NCBI GenBank assembly: GCA_900316955.1
Contig: ONEX01000023.1
Span: 1-48,132 of the forward strand
DNA from: an uncultured Bacteroidales bacterium
GTDB taxonomy: Bacteria > Bacteroidota > Bacteroidia > Bacteroidales > UBA932
Reading direction: 5' to 3'
DNA length: 48,132 bases
Position numbers and translations under genes: made by a program. The notes below the pieces were generated by a model. The model made no database searches. It was not told the DNA's origin and saw only the letters and a program-made list of their open reading frames with translations. Shown one piece after another: positions 1-9,536 of the stretch (position 1 is the first letter of the stretch; every line of letters begins with the position of its first letter).

Positions 1-2
1 AG

Positions 3-146
3 GCGGGCCTAACTAGCGCTCAGACAGACGCCGTCATCCCTGCGGGCACGTCCGTTTCCTCCCGCTCGCGCTCGCTGAAAGCCGAATTCCGCCTGCGCAC
101 CACCTTCCACTCTGATACACCGCCGTCCACGGACTTATCGACATAA
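3..146 (+). CDS. possible 3-prime end of an unidentified gene
   Basis: A plus-strand frame is open from base 3 to a TAA at 144-146 and would encode the last 47 residues of a protein entering from the left. The deduced tail is rich in Ser, Thr and Pro and matches no family I recognise. It would end just before the enolase terminator, a sensible convergent layout. The frame is short and high-GC DNA often stays open by chance, so this may not be a gene. Nothing else is visible in bases 1-144. Confidence 0.2.
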   Translation, partial: AGLTSAQTDAVIPAGTSVSSRSRSLKAEFRLRTTFHSDTPPSTDLST

Positions 147-174
147 AAAAGACCGGTCCCTGAGGGGGCCGGCC
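145..174 (-). terminator. intrinsic terminator of enolase
   Basis: Read on the minus strand, a GC-rich hairpin (stem of about ten pairs with one mismatch, loop of three to four bases, arms at 151-160 and 164-174) is followed by six T residues (145-150). It begins 26 bases after the enolase stop codon. The other strand has no T run, so it should act mainly on minus-strand transcripts. Confidence 0.8.
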
Positions 175-200
175 TTGAGAGTGTGCGGAGCACGCCTGGA

Positions 201-1481
<1,281 letters not shown>

Positions 1482-1493
1482 CTATGAGCGCCG

Positions 1494-1501
1494 CAAATTT
1501 A
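1494..1501 (-). promoter_or_regulatory. candidate -7 box of the eno promoter
   Basis: On the minus strand this reads TAAATTTG, an exact match to the Bacteroidetes -7 consensus TAnnTTTG, 42 bases before the enolase start. No clear -33 TTTG was found at the expected distance. Confidence 0.5.
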
Positions 1502-1520
1502 CGAAATTAATTGCACATTA

Positions 1521-2369
1521 TCAACGGACGCGGTACACCTCGATGCCCGTTGTCGCTTTCTTTCCCATCACATACTCTTCCAGCGACTTTCCTTCCACGA
1601 CCACCTTCATCGGCACCGTCGATGCGTGGATGAACGTCACCGGCTTGCCAGGCTCCGCCAGGGCGATGCCGCAGTGCGAGATGTCCAGCCCGTCCACCCG
1701 GGTGTTGAAGAAGATGATATCGCCGCTGCGGATGCCCCCGAGGGCCTTTTTCAGGGCCGATTTGGGGATGTAGGTCGATGTCCCCGCATTGATCCGGTCC
1801 TCGATGGACGCGATGGCGGCGACATCCGTCATCCGCGCATAGGCGTCCGGATGGGTGGACATATAATGCACCGGATGGTCCAGGGTGACACCCCCGAGGG
1901 AGCCGGAGATGTTCTCCACCGTCCCGCGCGTCTCGCCTTGCCGGGCCCATTCGGTCGTGTAGTGCAGGCGGTCCTCATAGCGGGAGCAGACGCCGTCGCG
2001 GTAGCGGCTCTGCAGGAGCTCCGAGGCGAACGCCTCGAAATCCCCCTCCTGCCGCGCCGCGCGGACGAGTCCCAGGCACGTCTCCACAAACAGGATGCAG
2101 TCCGTCCGCGTGAGGTAGATGCACAGCTTTTCCTCCGGCAGTTCCTCCAGCGTACCAGCTACGTACGGCTGTCCGAGCAGGTCCTTCGCGGCCCGGACCA
2201 TCTGCGCGCCCGGCTCCTCGCCGGGGTGCGCCTGCAGGTCCGCGAGCACCTGCTCCGCCAGCGCCCGGTCCTCGGGCGTCGTCACATAATCGACCGCCGC
2301 CCGCTTCGGCTGCCCATGGCAGGCGGCCATGGAAAGGAGCAGGGCGAGGATCAGGGTAAACTTTTTCAT
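1521..2369 (-). CDS. DUF1460 family lipoprotein, putative N-acetylmuramoyl-L-alanine amidase-like
   Basis: The 282-residue protein opens with a lipoprotein signal ending in the lipobox SMAAC (Cys17), so it is probably anchored in the outer membrane facing the periplasm. The rest matches DUF1460 (PF07313), an NlpC/P60-like cysteine hydrolase fold. The TRTDCILFVE segment holds the likely nucleophile Cys91, and LDISHCGIAL holds the likely catalytic His232. Structures of relatives suggest action on peptidoglycan fragments, but the substrate here is inferred. It starts 4 bases after rodA and is the last gene of the mreB-to-rodA transcription unit, which ties it to wall growth. No terminator is visible after it. 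Confidence 0.85.
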   Translation of the reverse strand: MKKFTLILALLLSMAACHGQPKRAAVDYVTTPEDRALAEQVLADLQAHPGEEPGAQMVRAAKDLLGQPYVAGTLEELPEEKLCIYLTRTDCILFVETCLGLVRAARQEGDFEAFASELLQSRYRDGVCSRYEDRLHYTTEWARQGETRGTVENISGSLGGVTLDHPVHYMSTHPDAYARMTDVAAIASIEDRINAGTSTYIPKSALKKALGGIRSGDIIFFNTRVDGLDISHCGIALAEPGKPVTFIHASTVPMKVVVEGKSLEEYVMGKKATTGIEVYRVR

Positions 2370-2373
2370 GGGC

Positions 2374-3906
2374 TTAGAAATATTTCTTCTCCTGCCGGTA
2401 CAGGGCGACGAAGATGAAGATCAGGATCGTGAAGGCCCAGAGGGACGAGCCGCCGTAGCTCAGCAGGGGCAGGGGAATGCCGATGACGGGCATCAGGCCC
2501 ACGGTCATGCCGATGTTGATGAACAGGTGCATGAAGATGCACGAGGCCACGCAGTAGCCGTAGATCCGGTTGAAACTCTCCCGGCAGCGTTCGGCGTCCA
2601 GGATGAGCCGGACGATCAGGAATACGTACAGGAGGATGACCACGAGGCAGCCGAAGAAGCCCCATTCCTCGCCCACGGTGCAGAAAATGAAGTCCGTGGA
2701 CTGTTCGGGCACGAAGCCGAAGGCGGTCTGGGTGCCCTGCAGGAAGCCCTTGCCGGTGAGGCCGCCGGAGCCGATGGCGATCTTGGACTGGTTCACGTTG
2801 TAGCCCACGCCCGCGAGGTCCTCCTTCATCCCGAGGAGCACCTCGATGCGGGAGCGCTGGTGGTCCTGGAGGATGTTCTCGAAGATGTAGTCGGTGGAGA
2901 AGACCAGGGCGACGCCGACAATGAAGGCGGCCAGGGACAGGCCCAGGAAGCCATCCTTGCTGTTGAAGGCGCGGATCCCCAGGAAAGGAAGGGTCAGGAA
3001 GCTCAGGGCCAGGAGGATGTACATCGGCTTGACCTTCAGGAGGAAGGCCCACCGGTAGGCGTCGCTTTCGCCCGCCTTCGGCACCCAGGTCACCCGGTCC
3101 ATCCAGTCCATATGGGCCTGGATCCCATCCTGCAAGAGCCCCCAGAGCTGGGGCAGGAACGCCATCAGGGTGACGAAGCCTAGGCCGATGCCAAGGCGCG
3201 GCCACAGCTCCTTGCGCGGGCCCCGGAAGGCGTTGGACACGGTCAGGATGCCGATGAGGATGAGGATGGAGGTGTAGGGGCTCAGGGTGAGCGTGGTGAT
3301 GAACAGCAGGATGACGAGGCCGATCAGGGCGAGCCACCAGCCGGAAAATCCCTCGCGGTACAGCACGAAGATGAAGCCGGCGTACACGAGGGCGGAGCCG
3401 GTTTCGCTCTCCGCCACGATGATGAGCATCGGGACGCCGATGATGGCGGCCACCAGGAAGAAATCCTTCCACTCGCTCAGCTTGAAGTTCTGCCGGCTCA
3501 TGACGGTGGCCAGGAGGAGCGACGTGGTAATCTTCGATATTTCAGCCGGTTGGAACTTGACCGGCCCCAGCTCGAACCACGAATGGGACCCCTTGACGTC
3601 CTTGGATACGAATATGACCAGGACGAGCAGGGCGCAGACGGCCAGGTACATCGGCACGGACGCGCCCTCCCAGATCCGGGGCGGGATGACGAAGAGGATG
3701 AAGCCGGCGAGTCCGAAGGACGTGAGCATCCACACGAACTGCTTGCCGCTGCGGAAGTTCCAGTCGATGATGGAGGTCGGGTTCTCGGAGTGGATGGACG
3801 CGTAGATGTTCACCCAGCCGATGAGCACCAGCAGGATGTACACCGTGATGAGTTTCCAGTCGATGGACTGTTTCAGGCCGCGCTTATGGGTGTTCTCGCC
3901 GATCAT
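2374..3906 (-). CDS. rodA: rod shape-determining protein RodA (SEDS peptidoglycan polymerase)
   Basis: Polytopic inner-membrane SEDS-family glycosyltransferase that polymerises lipid II together with PBP2 during elongation. The 510-residue product has about ten hydrophobic segments, starting near residue 22. It carries the family segments PAEISKI, TGKGFLQGTQ and TDFIFCTVGEEWGFFG, and a C-terminal region ending in a short basic tail. It is longer than the proteobacterial protein (about 370) because of a large middle loop with extra membrane segments, as is common in Bacteroidota. It begins 4 bases after mrdA, its usual partner. Confidence 0.95.
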   Translation of the reverse strand: MIGENTHKRGLKQSIDWKLITVYILLVLIGWVNIYASIHSENPTSIIDWNFRSGKQFVWMLTSFGLAGFILFVIPPRIWEGASVPMYLAVCALLVLVIFVSKDVKGSHSWFELGPVKFQPAEISKITTSLLLATVMSRQNFKLSEWKDFFLVAAIIGVPMLIIVAESETGSALVYAGFIFVLYREGFSGWWLALIGLVILLFITTLTLSPYTSILILIGILTVSNAFRGPRKELWPRLGIGLGFVTLMAFLPQLWGLLQDGIQAHMDWMDRVTWVPKAGESDAYRWAFLLKVKPMYILLALSFLTLPFLGIRAFNSKDGFLGLSLAAFIVGVALVFSTDYIFENILQDHQRSRIEVLLGMKEDLAGVGYNVNQSKIAIGSGGLTGKGFLQGTQTAFGFVPEQSTDFIFCTVGEEWGFFGCLVVILLYVFLIVRLILDAERCRESFNRIYGYCVASCIFMHLFINIGMTVGLMPVIGIPLPLLSYGGSSLWAFTILIFIFVALYRQEKKYF

Positions 3907-3910
3907 CTTC

Positions 3911-5761
3911 CTAATCCTTCTTGACCCTGGACATCAGGTTCGCTTCCTTCATCCGTTTCTCGAGGTCCGTGCGCTTGACTTCGCCGTTCAGGTACTTCTC
4001 CACCATCAGCGAGGCCATCGGGGCCGCGTAGGTGGCGCCGAAGCCGCCGTTCTCCACATAGGCGGCGATGGCGATCTTGGGGTTGTCCATGGGCGCGAAG
4101 CAGATGAACACGGAGTTGTCGGCGCCGCGCGGGTTCTGCGCCGTGCCGGTCTTGCCGCACACGTCCAGCCCGTCGATGTGGGCGACCCAAGCGGTACCGC
4201 CCATGCCCGCGCCGGAGTTGACCGCCCGCCACATGCCCTTGATGACCTTCGGGAAATGCTCCAGGGACACCTTCGTGTACTGCTTCTCATAGTACTTCGG
4301 GTCGATCTCCACGCCTTCCGAGGCCTTGATGATGTGGGGGATGTAGTAGTAGCCGCGGTTCGCGACCGTCGCGCACAGGTTCGCCAGGTGCATCGGCGTG
4401 GCGAGGATCTCGCCCTGGCCGATGGACAGGGAAATGACCGTGGTGGAGTTCCAGCGGCCCTTGCCGTAGGCGCGGTTGTACGTCTTGGAGGTGGGGATGC
4501 TGCCGCTCAGTTCGTTCGGGAAGTCGGACCCCAGCTTGGTGCCGAAGCCGAAGCTCGTCACCATCTCGTGCCAGTGGTCCATAGCCGCGCCGTAGTCCCC
4601 CTCGAACTTGCGGTTGTCCAGGATGTTCTTGAGCACGTAGCAGTAGTACGCGTTGCAGGACATCATGATGGACTCCTCCATGTTCAGGGGCGACTTGTGC
4701 CCGTGGCAGCCCAGCTTGTGCCCGGCCCCGAAGTGGTAGCCGTGGCTGCAGGGATACATCATCTCCGGCCGCAGCACGCCCTCTTCCAGGCCCACGAGTC
4801 CGTTCACCAGCTTGAACACCGAGCCCGGCGGGTAGGAGGCCTGGACGGCGCGGTTGTACATGGGCCGGTACGGGTCCGCCAGGATCTCCTGGTAGTATTT
4901 GCCGATGTCGGCGAGCTGGCTCACGTCGATGCCCGGGGACGACACCAGGGACAGGATCTCGCCCGTGCCCGGCTCGATGGCGACGATGGCGCCCACCTTG
5001 TTCTTCATGAGTTCCTGCCCGTACTGCTGGAGCTTCGCGTCGATGGTGGTGACGATGTCATGGCCCGGGACGGCCTCCTTGTCGAACTCGCCGTCCTTGT
5101 AGGGCTGCTCGATCTGGTTCTTGGAGTTGCGCAGGAAGATGTGGTATCCTTTCTCGCCGCGGAGGTCCTTCTCGCGGGCCGCCTCGATGCCGGTCTTGCC
5201 GGCGTAGTCGCCGGACCGGTACTCGCCCGGATGGCTGTCCATGTAGTTCTGGTCCACCTCGGACACGTAGCCGAGCAGGTTGCCGCCGGCGTTGATGGGA
5301 TAGTCGCGGATGCCGCGCACCTGGCCCTTGAAGCCGGGGAAGCGGTACTGGACCTCGGCGAACTTGTTGTAGGTCTCGGCCGGGATCTGCTTGATCATCG
5401 TGACGCTCTGGAAGCCGATTTTCCGGCGGTTGCGCCGGTACTCCTGCATCTTGCCGCGGATGAATTCCACGGTGGTGTCCAGGGCGGCCGCCAGGCCGAC
5501 CGTGTCGAACTCCACCTTCTCCAGGTCGCGGGGGTTCACCAGGATGTCGTAGGCCACCTTGTTGCCCACGAGGATGTCGCCGTTGCGGTCGTAGATGACC
5601 CCGCGGGTGGGGTAGATGATCTCCCGGACCGTCGTGTTGTTGTCCGCGTCGATCTTGTAGTGGTCGTCCAGGACCTGGATGGAGAAGATTTTCGCCAGGA
5701 GGATGACCGCCACCACTCCCAGGCCGATGAACAGGCGTGTGCTTCTGGGATCGATGCTCAT
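3911..5761 (-). CDS. mrdA: penicillin-binding protein 2 (elongation transpeptidase)
   Basis: Class B PBP that crosslinks peptidoglycan in the rod complex. The start at 5761 (MSIDPRSTRLFIG) is preferred over an in-frame ATG 51 bases upstream. It gives an ATGA overlap with the mreD stop and puts the membrane anchor at about residues 10-30. That gives 616 residues, typical for PBP2. A PBP dimerisation domain follows the anchor. The transpeptidase domain has SVFK (active Ser near residue 314), the SCN triad (in MMSCNAYY) and KTG (in CGKTGTAQNP). It lies between mreD and rodA in the rod operon. Confidence 0.95.
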   Translation of the reverse strand: MSIDPRSTRLFIGLGVVAVILLAKIFSIQVLDDHYKIDADNNTTVREIIYPTRGVIYDRNGDILVGNKVAYDILVNPRDLEKVEFDTVGLAAALDTTVEFIRGKMQEYRRNRRKIGFQSVTMIKQIPAETYNKFAEVQYRFPGFKGQVRGIRDYPINAGGNLLGYVSEVDQNYMDSHPGEYRSGDYAGKTGIEAAREKDLRGEKGYHIFLRNSKNQIEQPYKDGEFDKEAVPGHDIVTTIDAKLQQYGQELMKNKVGAIVAIEPGTGEILSLVSSPGIDVSQLADIGKYYQEILADPYRPMYNRAVQASYPPGSVFKLVNGLVGLEEGVLRPEMMYPCSHGYHFGAGHKLGCHGHKSPLNMEESIMMSCNAYYCYVLKNILDNRKFEGDYGAAMDHWHEMVTSFGFGTKLGSDFPNELSGSIPTSKTYNRAYGKGRWNSTTVISLSIGQGEILATPMHLANLCATVANRGYYYIPHIIKASEGVEIDPKYYEKQYTKVSLEHFPKVIKGMWRAVNSGAGMGGTAWVAHIDGLDVCGKTGTAQNPRGADNSVFICFAPMDNPKIAIAAYVENGGFGATYAAPMASLMVEKYLNGEVKRTDLEKRMKEANLMSRVKKD

Positions 5762-6270
5762 TTGCGGTTGTCGGGGGCGAGGGTGTCGATGACCAGGAGC
5801 GAGAGGGCCCATCCCGCCGCGAGCGAGACGCCGAAGCGGATGGCGTTGAAGGCGAGGGTCCGGGTGCCCGCGCCGTCAGCCCAGATGTAGATCAGGAGGA
5901 AGAGCGCCTGGACGAGGAAGAGGGCGAGGGCCACCTTCCCGAAGCCGTTCTTCCGGACGGAGAAGTCCTCCTTGCGGGCGAACAGCTCGTCCCCGAAGAT
6001 CAGGCGGATGATTTCCTTCCGGACGAAGGCGACCGGGACGAGGGCGAGCGCGTTGAGCCCGAGGAGCCCCTCGGACAGCAGGTCCACCGCCCCGCCGGTG
6101 ACGAAGGCGAGCAGCAGGGTCCAGAACGTGGGCAGCCGCAGCGGCACGCACAGGATCAGCACGGGGAGGATCGAGAGCGTCAGGTACGGCGACAGGTTCA
6201 GGTAGTTGCAGATGAGCAGCTGCACCGCGACCAGCAGCAGGAAGACGAAGTAGTAACTGCCCTTTCTCAT
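5758..6270 (-). CDS. mreD: rod shape-determining protein MreD
   Basis: Small inner-membrane subunit of the elongasome. The 170-residue product is almost wholly hydrophobic, with about five or six transmembrane segments and a short charged loop near residues 85-110, as expected for MreD. The start overlaps the mreC stop by four bases (ATGA) and the stop overlaps the mrdA start the same way, which suggests translational coupling. Sequence conservation in this family is low, so identification rests on topology, size and gene order. Confidence 0.88.
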   Translation of the reverse strand: MRKGSYYFVFLLLVAVQLLICNYLNLSPYLTLSILPVLILCVPLRLPTFWTLLLAFVTGGAVDLLSEGLLGLNALALVPVAFVRKEIIRLIFGDELFARKEDFSVRKNGFGKVALALFLVQALFLLIYIWADGAGTRTLAFNAIRFGVSLAAGWALSLLVIDTLAPDNRK

Positions 6271-7085
6271 AGCTCGAACTCCTCCACTTCGTCAAAGGCC
6301 GTGTTATGGACGACAGTCACATAGCGGATGGCCGTGAAATCCTGGAACAGGTCCACCTTGATCTCGTTGGTGGCGCCGTTGATGACGCGGGCGTCCCCGG
6401 CCACGCCGAGCGGGATGTCCGGCGGGAACATCAGGGAGTGGCCGCTGGTATAGACGGTGTCACCCACGGCGTACTTGTACTGGAGCGGGACCTCCTGGAG
6501 GATGGCCCCATGGGAGCTCTTGCCGTCCCAGACCAGCAGGCCCGTCGCGCCGTCTTCGCCGAAGCGGCCGCTGATGGAGATGTCACTGTTCTGGAAGGAG
6601 AGGGCGTAGCAGTGGTGGGCGCTGACCGCGTCCACGATGCCTACGACGCCGCTGCGGGTGATAATGCCCGACTTTTCCTGGATGCCGTCCTCGTATCCCT
6701 TGTTCAGGATCATGTAGTTGTGCTGCTTGTTGCGGCTGATCTTGATGACTTCGGCCGGGACGTAGTCGAAGCCCCGGATCCGGCCGCGGGCCACCCCGAG
6801 CGAATCCACGCGGAGCGCGTGGGCGTCCGCCCGGAGGCCGTCCAGCTCCTCGCGGAGCTGCTGGTTCTCGAGGACGAGGTCCTCGTTGGTGCGTTTCAGG
6901 CTGAAGTAGCTGGAGATGGCCTGGGTGCTGCCCCAGACGGTCCCCATCACCCCGTGCGCCGCGCGGGCGATCCAGATGCGCTGGAGCTCGGCGTTGCGGT
7001 AGAGCAGTTGCAAAGCAGCAACCTCCAGGAGAATGAAGGTTGCCGCACTGATGATCCGGGGGAGGAACTTCCGCTCTTTGGGCAT
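6267..7085 (-). CDS. mreC: rod shape-determining protein MreC
   Basis: Periplasmic scaffold linking MreB to PBP2. The 272-residue protein has a short basic N-terminus, one membrane segment at about residues 10-28, a coiled coil near residues 65-90, and the beta-rich MreC domain. That domain shows the typical NKGYEDGIQEKSGIITRSGV segment. The start codon lies one base after the mreB stop, and the stop overlaps the mreD start. Confidence 0.93.
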   Translation of the reverse strand: MPKERKFLPRIISAATFILLEVAALQLLYRNAELQRIWIARAAHGVMGTVWGSTQAISSYFSLKRTNEDLVLENQQLREELDGLRADAHALRVDSLGVARGRIRGFDYVPAEVIKISRNKQHNYMILNKGYEDGIQEKSGIITRSGVVGIVDAVSAHHCYALSFQNSDISISGRFGEDGATGLLVWDGKSSHGAILQEVPLQYKYAVGDTVYTSGHSLMFPPDIPLGVAGDARVINGATNEIKVDLFQDFTAIRYVTVVHNTAFDEVEEFEL

Positions 7086-7086
7086 A

Positions 7087-8109
7087 TTACCGCATCAAGA
7101 AAGAGTAGTTGTCCGTGTTCTTGAGGGCGATGCAGGTGCCGCGGGCCACCGCGCGGAGCGGGTCTTCGGCCACGTGGAACGGAATGTTGACCTTTTCGGT
7201 GAGACGCTTGTCCAGGCCGCGGAGCAGGGCGCCGCCGCCGCTGAGGAAGATGCCGTTCTCCACGATGTCGGAGTAGAGCTCCGGAGGAGTCTGCTCGAGG
7301 ACCTGCTGGATGGAGGTCTCCAGGCGGGCGATGGACTTGTCCAGGCAGTGGGCGATTTCCTGGTAGGGGATGAGGGCCTCGACCGGGTGGCCGGTCATGA
7401 GGTTCGGACCCCGCACGAGGAAGGGTTCGGGTTCGGCGTCCAGCTCGGGGAGGACGGAGCCCACGGCGATCTTGATCTTCTCCGCCGTGGTCTCGCCCAC
7501 GCGGATGACGTGCTGCTGGCGCAGGTAGTTCTGGATGTCGGCCGTGAAGACGTCGCCGGCCACGCGGATGGAATCCTGCTGGACGATGCCGCCCAGGGAG
7601 ATGACGGCGATCTCGGTGGTGCCGCCTCCGATGTCGACGACCATGTTGCCCTTCGGCGCCTCCACGTCCAGGCCGATACCAAGGGCCGCGGCCATCGGTT
7701 CGAAGATCAGGTAGACGTCACGGCCGCCGGCGTGCTCGGAGGAGTCGCGGACGGCGCGGATCTCCACTTCCGTGGAGCCGCAGGGGATGCCCACGACCAG
7801 CTTCAGGTTCGGGGCGAAGAGGCTGCGGTGCCGGGCGTTGACTTGGCGGATGAAACCGCGGATCATCATCTCGGCCGCGTTGAAGTCCGCGATCACGCCG
7901 TCGCGCAGCGGACGGACGGTGCGGATGCCGGGGTTCGTCTTCTCATGCATGAGCTTGGCCTTCTGGCCGAGGGCGATGCACTTGTTGGATGTATTGTCGA
8001 TGGCGACGATGGAAGGCTCGTCCAGAACGATCTGGTCGTTCTGGAATATGACCGTGTTGGCCGTGCCAAGGTCCATTGCGAGCTCCTGGTTCAGGAAACG
8101 GAATGCCAT
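7087..8109 (-). CDS. mreB: rod shape-determining protein MreB (bacterial actin)
   Basis: Cytoplasmic actin-like ATPase that organises the elongation machinery under the membrane. The 340-residue product has the phosphate 1 loop DLGTANT near the N-terminus, phosphate 2 DIGGGTTEIAV in the middle, and the C-terminal SGGGALLRGLDK adenosine motif. It is the first gene of the minus-strand operon mreB-mreC-mreD-mrdA-rodA-DUF1460. A TAnnTTTG box lies about 38 bases upstream of the start. It is divergent from ispD across an 83-base AT-rich gap. Confidence 0.97.
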   Translation of the reverse strand: MAFRFLNQELAMDLGTANTVIFQNDQIVLDEPSIVAIDNTSNKCIALGQKAKLMHEKTNPGIRTVRPLRDGVIADFNAAEMMIRGFIRQVNARHRSLFAPNLKLVVGIPCGSTEVEIRAVRDSSEHAGGRDVYLIFEPMAAALGIGLDVEAPKGNMVVDIGGGTTEIAVISLGGIVQQDSIRVAGDVFTADIQNYLRQQHVIRVGETTAEKIKIAVGSVLPELDAEPEPFLVRGPNLMTGHPVEALIPYQEIAHCLDKSIARLETSIQQVLEQTPPELYSDIVENGIFLSGGGALLRGLDKRLTEKVNIPFHVAEDPLRAVARGTCIALKNTDNYSFLMR

Positions 8110-8146
8110 ATGGTAATCTTTAAATTGGACAGATTGAAATTGAGTC

Positions 8147-8154
8147 CAAAATTA
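8147..8154 (-). promoter_or_regulatory. candidate -7 box of the mreB operon promoter
   Basis: Minus-strand TAATTTTG fits TAnnTTTG exactly and is 38 bases before the mreB start, in the AT-rich divergent gap with ispD. On the other strand, TATATTCG at 8167-8174 (seven of eight matches) is a weaker candidate for ispD, 19 bases before its start. Confidence 0.5.
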
Positions 8155-8192
8155 CGAAAAAAAAACTATATTCGCGTAAAGATTTTTGCGTT

Positions 8193-8891
8193 ATGGAGCG
8201 AAAAAAGTATCTGGTCGTGACGGCCGGCGGATCGGGTACCCGGATGGGGTCGGCCCTGCCCAAACAGTTCCTCGAACTGGGGGGCCGGGCGGTGTTGCAG
8301 CGTTCCATCGAGCGGTTCCTGGAGGCCTGTCCCGGCATCAAGGTCGTCACCGTCCTCCCGGAGGCGCACATGGCCTGGTGGCGGCAGTATTGCCGCGACC
8401 GGAACTTCAACTGCCCCCAGCGGCTGGTGCCCGGCGGTTTCACCCGTTTCCATTCGGTGCAGGGCGCCCTCGCCTTCGTGCCCGACGGGGCGGTGGTCGC
8501 CGTCCACGACGGAGTCCGTCCGCTCCTGAGCGCGGCCCTCATCCGGGAGATGTTCCGGCGCATGGACACGGTCCGCGCCCTCATCCCGGTGGTCCCCGCC
8601 GTGGACACGCTCGCCGTCCTGGACAAGGACGCCGACGGGACGCTGCGGGACTCCGGCGAGCAGGTGGACCGCACCCGCATCTACGGGGCCCAGACGCCCC
8701 AGATGTTCCGTTCGGAGGACTTGAAGGCGGCCTATACCCAGGGCTTCGACCTCGCCTTCACGGACGACGCTTCGGTCGCCCGGAGATACGGCATTCCGCT
8801 CTCCTACATTGCAGGAGAGCGGAACAACATCAAACTCACGACACCGGAGGATCTCTCCCTCGCCGAGGCTATTCTTCAGCTTTCTTGTTGA
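8193..8891 (+). CDS. ispD: 2-C-methyl-D-erythritol 4-phosphate cytidylyltransferase
   Basis: Cytosolic enzyme of the MEP isoprenoid pathway, joining MEP and CTP to form CDP-ME. This pathway feeds undecaprenyl phosphate for wall synthesis. The 232-residue product fits the family size. It has the CTP-binding loop AGGSGTRMGSALPKQ near residue 11, the VHDGVRPLLS segment, and the C-terminal TTPEDLSLAEAIL end. Its last 23 bases overlap the convergent Lrp-type gene. Confidence 0.94.
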   Translation: MERKKYLVVTAGGSGTRMGSALPKQFLELGGRAVLQRSIERFLEACPGIKVVTVLPEAHMAWWRQYCRDRNFNCPQRLVPGGFTRFHSVQGALAFVPDGAVVAVHDGVRPLLSAALIREMFRRMDTVRALIPVVPAVDTLAVLDKDADGTLRDSGEQVDRTRIYGAQTPQMFRSEDLKAAYTQGFDLAFTDDASVARRYGIPLSYIAGERNNIKLTTPEDLSLAEAILQLSC

Positions 8892-9378
8892 GGCCGGTGT
8901 AGGTCGTCGACTTGAAATCCTTCACCCAGACCTGGCGCTCGATGGGCTCGTCCAGGGAGATCATCGTGTCCGTGGACTGGATGTACGGAATCTTCTGGAT
9001 GGTGTTCAGGAGAACCTCCATCAGGTGGTCGTTGTCCAGGCAGTATACCTTCGCAAGGATGGCGTAGCGGCCGGTCACGAAATGGCATTCCACGATTTCC
9101 GGAATCTTCTTCAGGTGGGCGATCACCTCCGGGTAGCGGGTGGATTCCGACAGGGAGATGCTGATGAAGGCGCAGACGTTGAGTCCGAGGGCCTGCGGCT
9201 TGACGAGCAGGCGGGACCCGGTGATGACGCCGTTGGCTTCCAGGCGCTTGACCCGCTGGTGGATGGCCGCGCCGGAGACGCCGCATTCACGGGCGATCTC
9301 CAGGAAAGGCATCCGCGCGTTCTTGACGAGGAAAGACAGGATTTTCTGGTCGATCTGGTCGATGTGATAAGTAGCCAT
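8869..9378 (-). CDS. Lrp/AsnC family transcriptional regulator
   Basis: The 169-residue protein has an N-terminal winged helix-turn-helix (about residues 6-55, including FLEIARECGVSGAAIHQRV). A C-terminal RAM (Lrp/AsnC ligand-binding) domain covers about residues 70-145, with the VTGRYAILAKVYCLDNDHL segment. Such proteins bind amino acids or similar small molecules and control metabolic genes as octamers. The target here is unknown. The gene ends inside the 3-prime end of ispD on the opposite strand and has its own candidate promoter. Confidence 0.9.
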   Translation of the reverse strand: MATYHIDQIDQKILSFLVKNARMPFLEIARECGVSGAAIHQRVKRLEANGVITGSRLLVKPQALGLNVCAFISISLSESTRYPEVIAHLKKIPEIVECHFVTGRYAILAKVYCLDNDHLMEVLLNTIQKIPYIQSTDTMISLDEPIERQVWVKDFKSTTYTGLNKKAEE

Positions 9379-9413
9379 GGGAATTCGGGATTACTGTTTA
9401 AAACTAACCACTA

Positions 9414-9421
9414 CAAAAATA
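9414..9421 (-). promoter_or_regulatory. candidate -7 box of the Lrp-type gene
   Basis: Minus-strand TATTTTTG fits TAnnTTTG exactly, 36 bases before the start codon and downstream of the topA terminator. The upstream stretch is very AT-rich, which weakens the call. Confidence 0.45.
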
Positions 9422-9473
9422 AAAAACTTTTTTAAAACTTGTTCTTTTTTCGGTAGGAAAAATAACGAATCAC

Positions 9474-9503
9474 AAAAAAACGGCACCCGAAGATGCCGTT
9501 TTA
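9474..9503 (-). terminator. intrinsic terminator of topA
   Basis: A hairpin with arms CGGCA (9481-9485) and TGCCG (9494-9498), extended by flanking A/T pairs, has an eight-base loop and is followed on the minus strand by seven T residues. It sits 34 bases after the topA stop. The other strand has a shorter T run. Confidence 0.8.
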
Positions 9504-9536
9504 ATATGGAACTTGGCCCGCTTCGGGGCGTCAGTT

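Noticed and set aside
3806-5890. Plus-strand frame of nearly 700 codons opposite mrdA
   Set aside because: It is a shadow of the penicillin-binding protein gene, whose motifs and operon position are secure.
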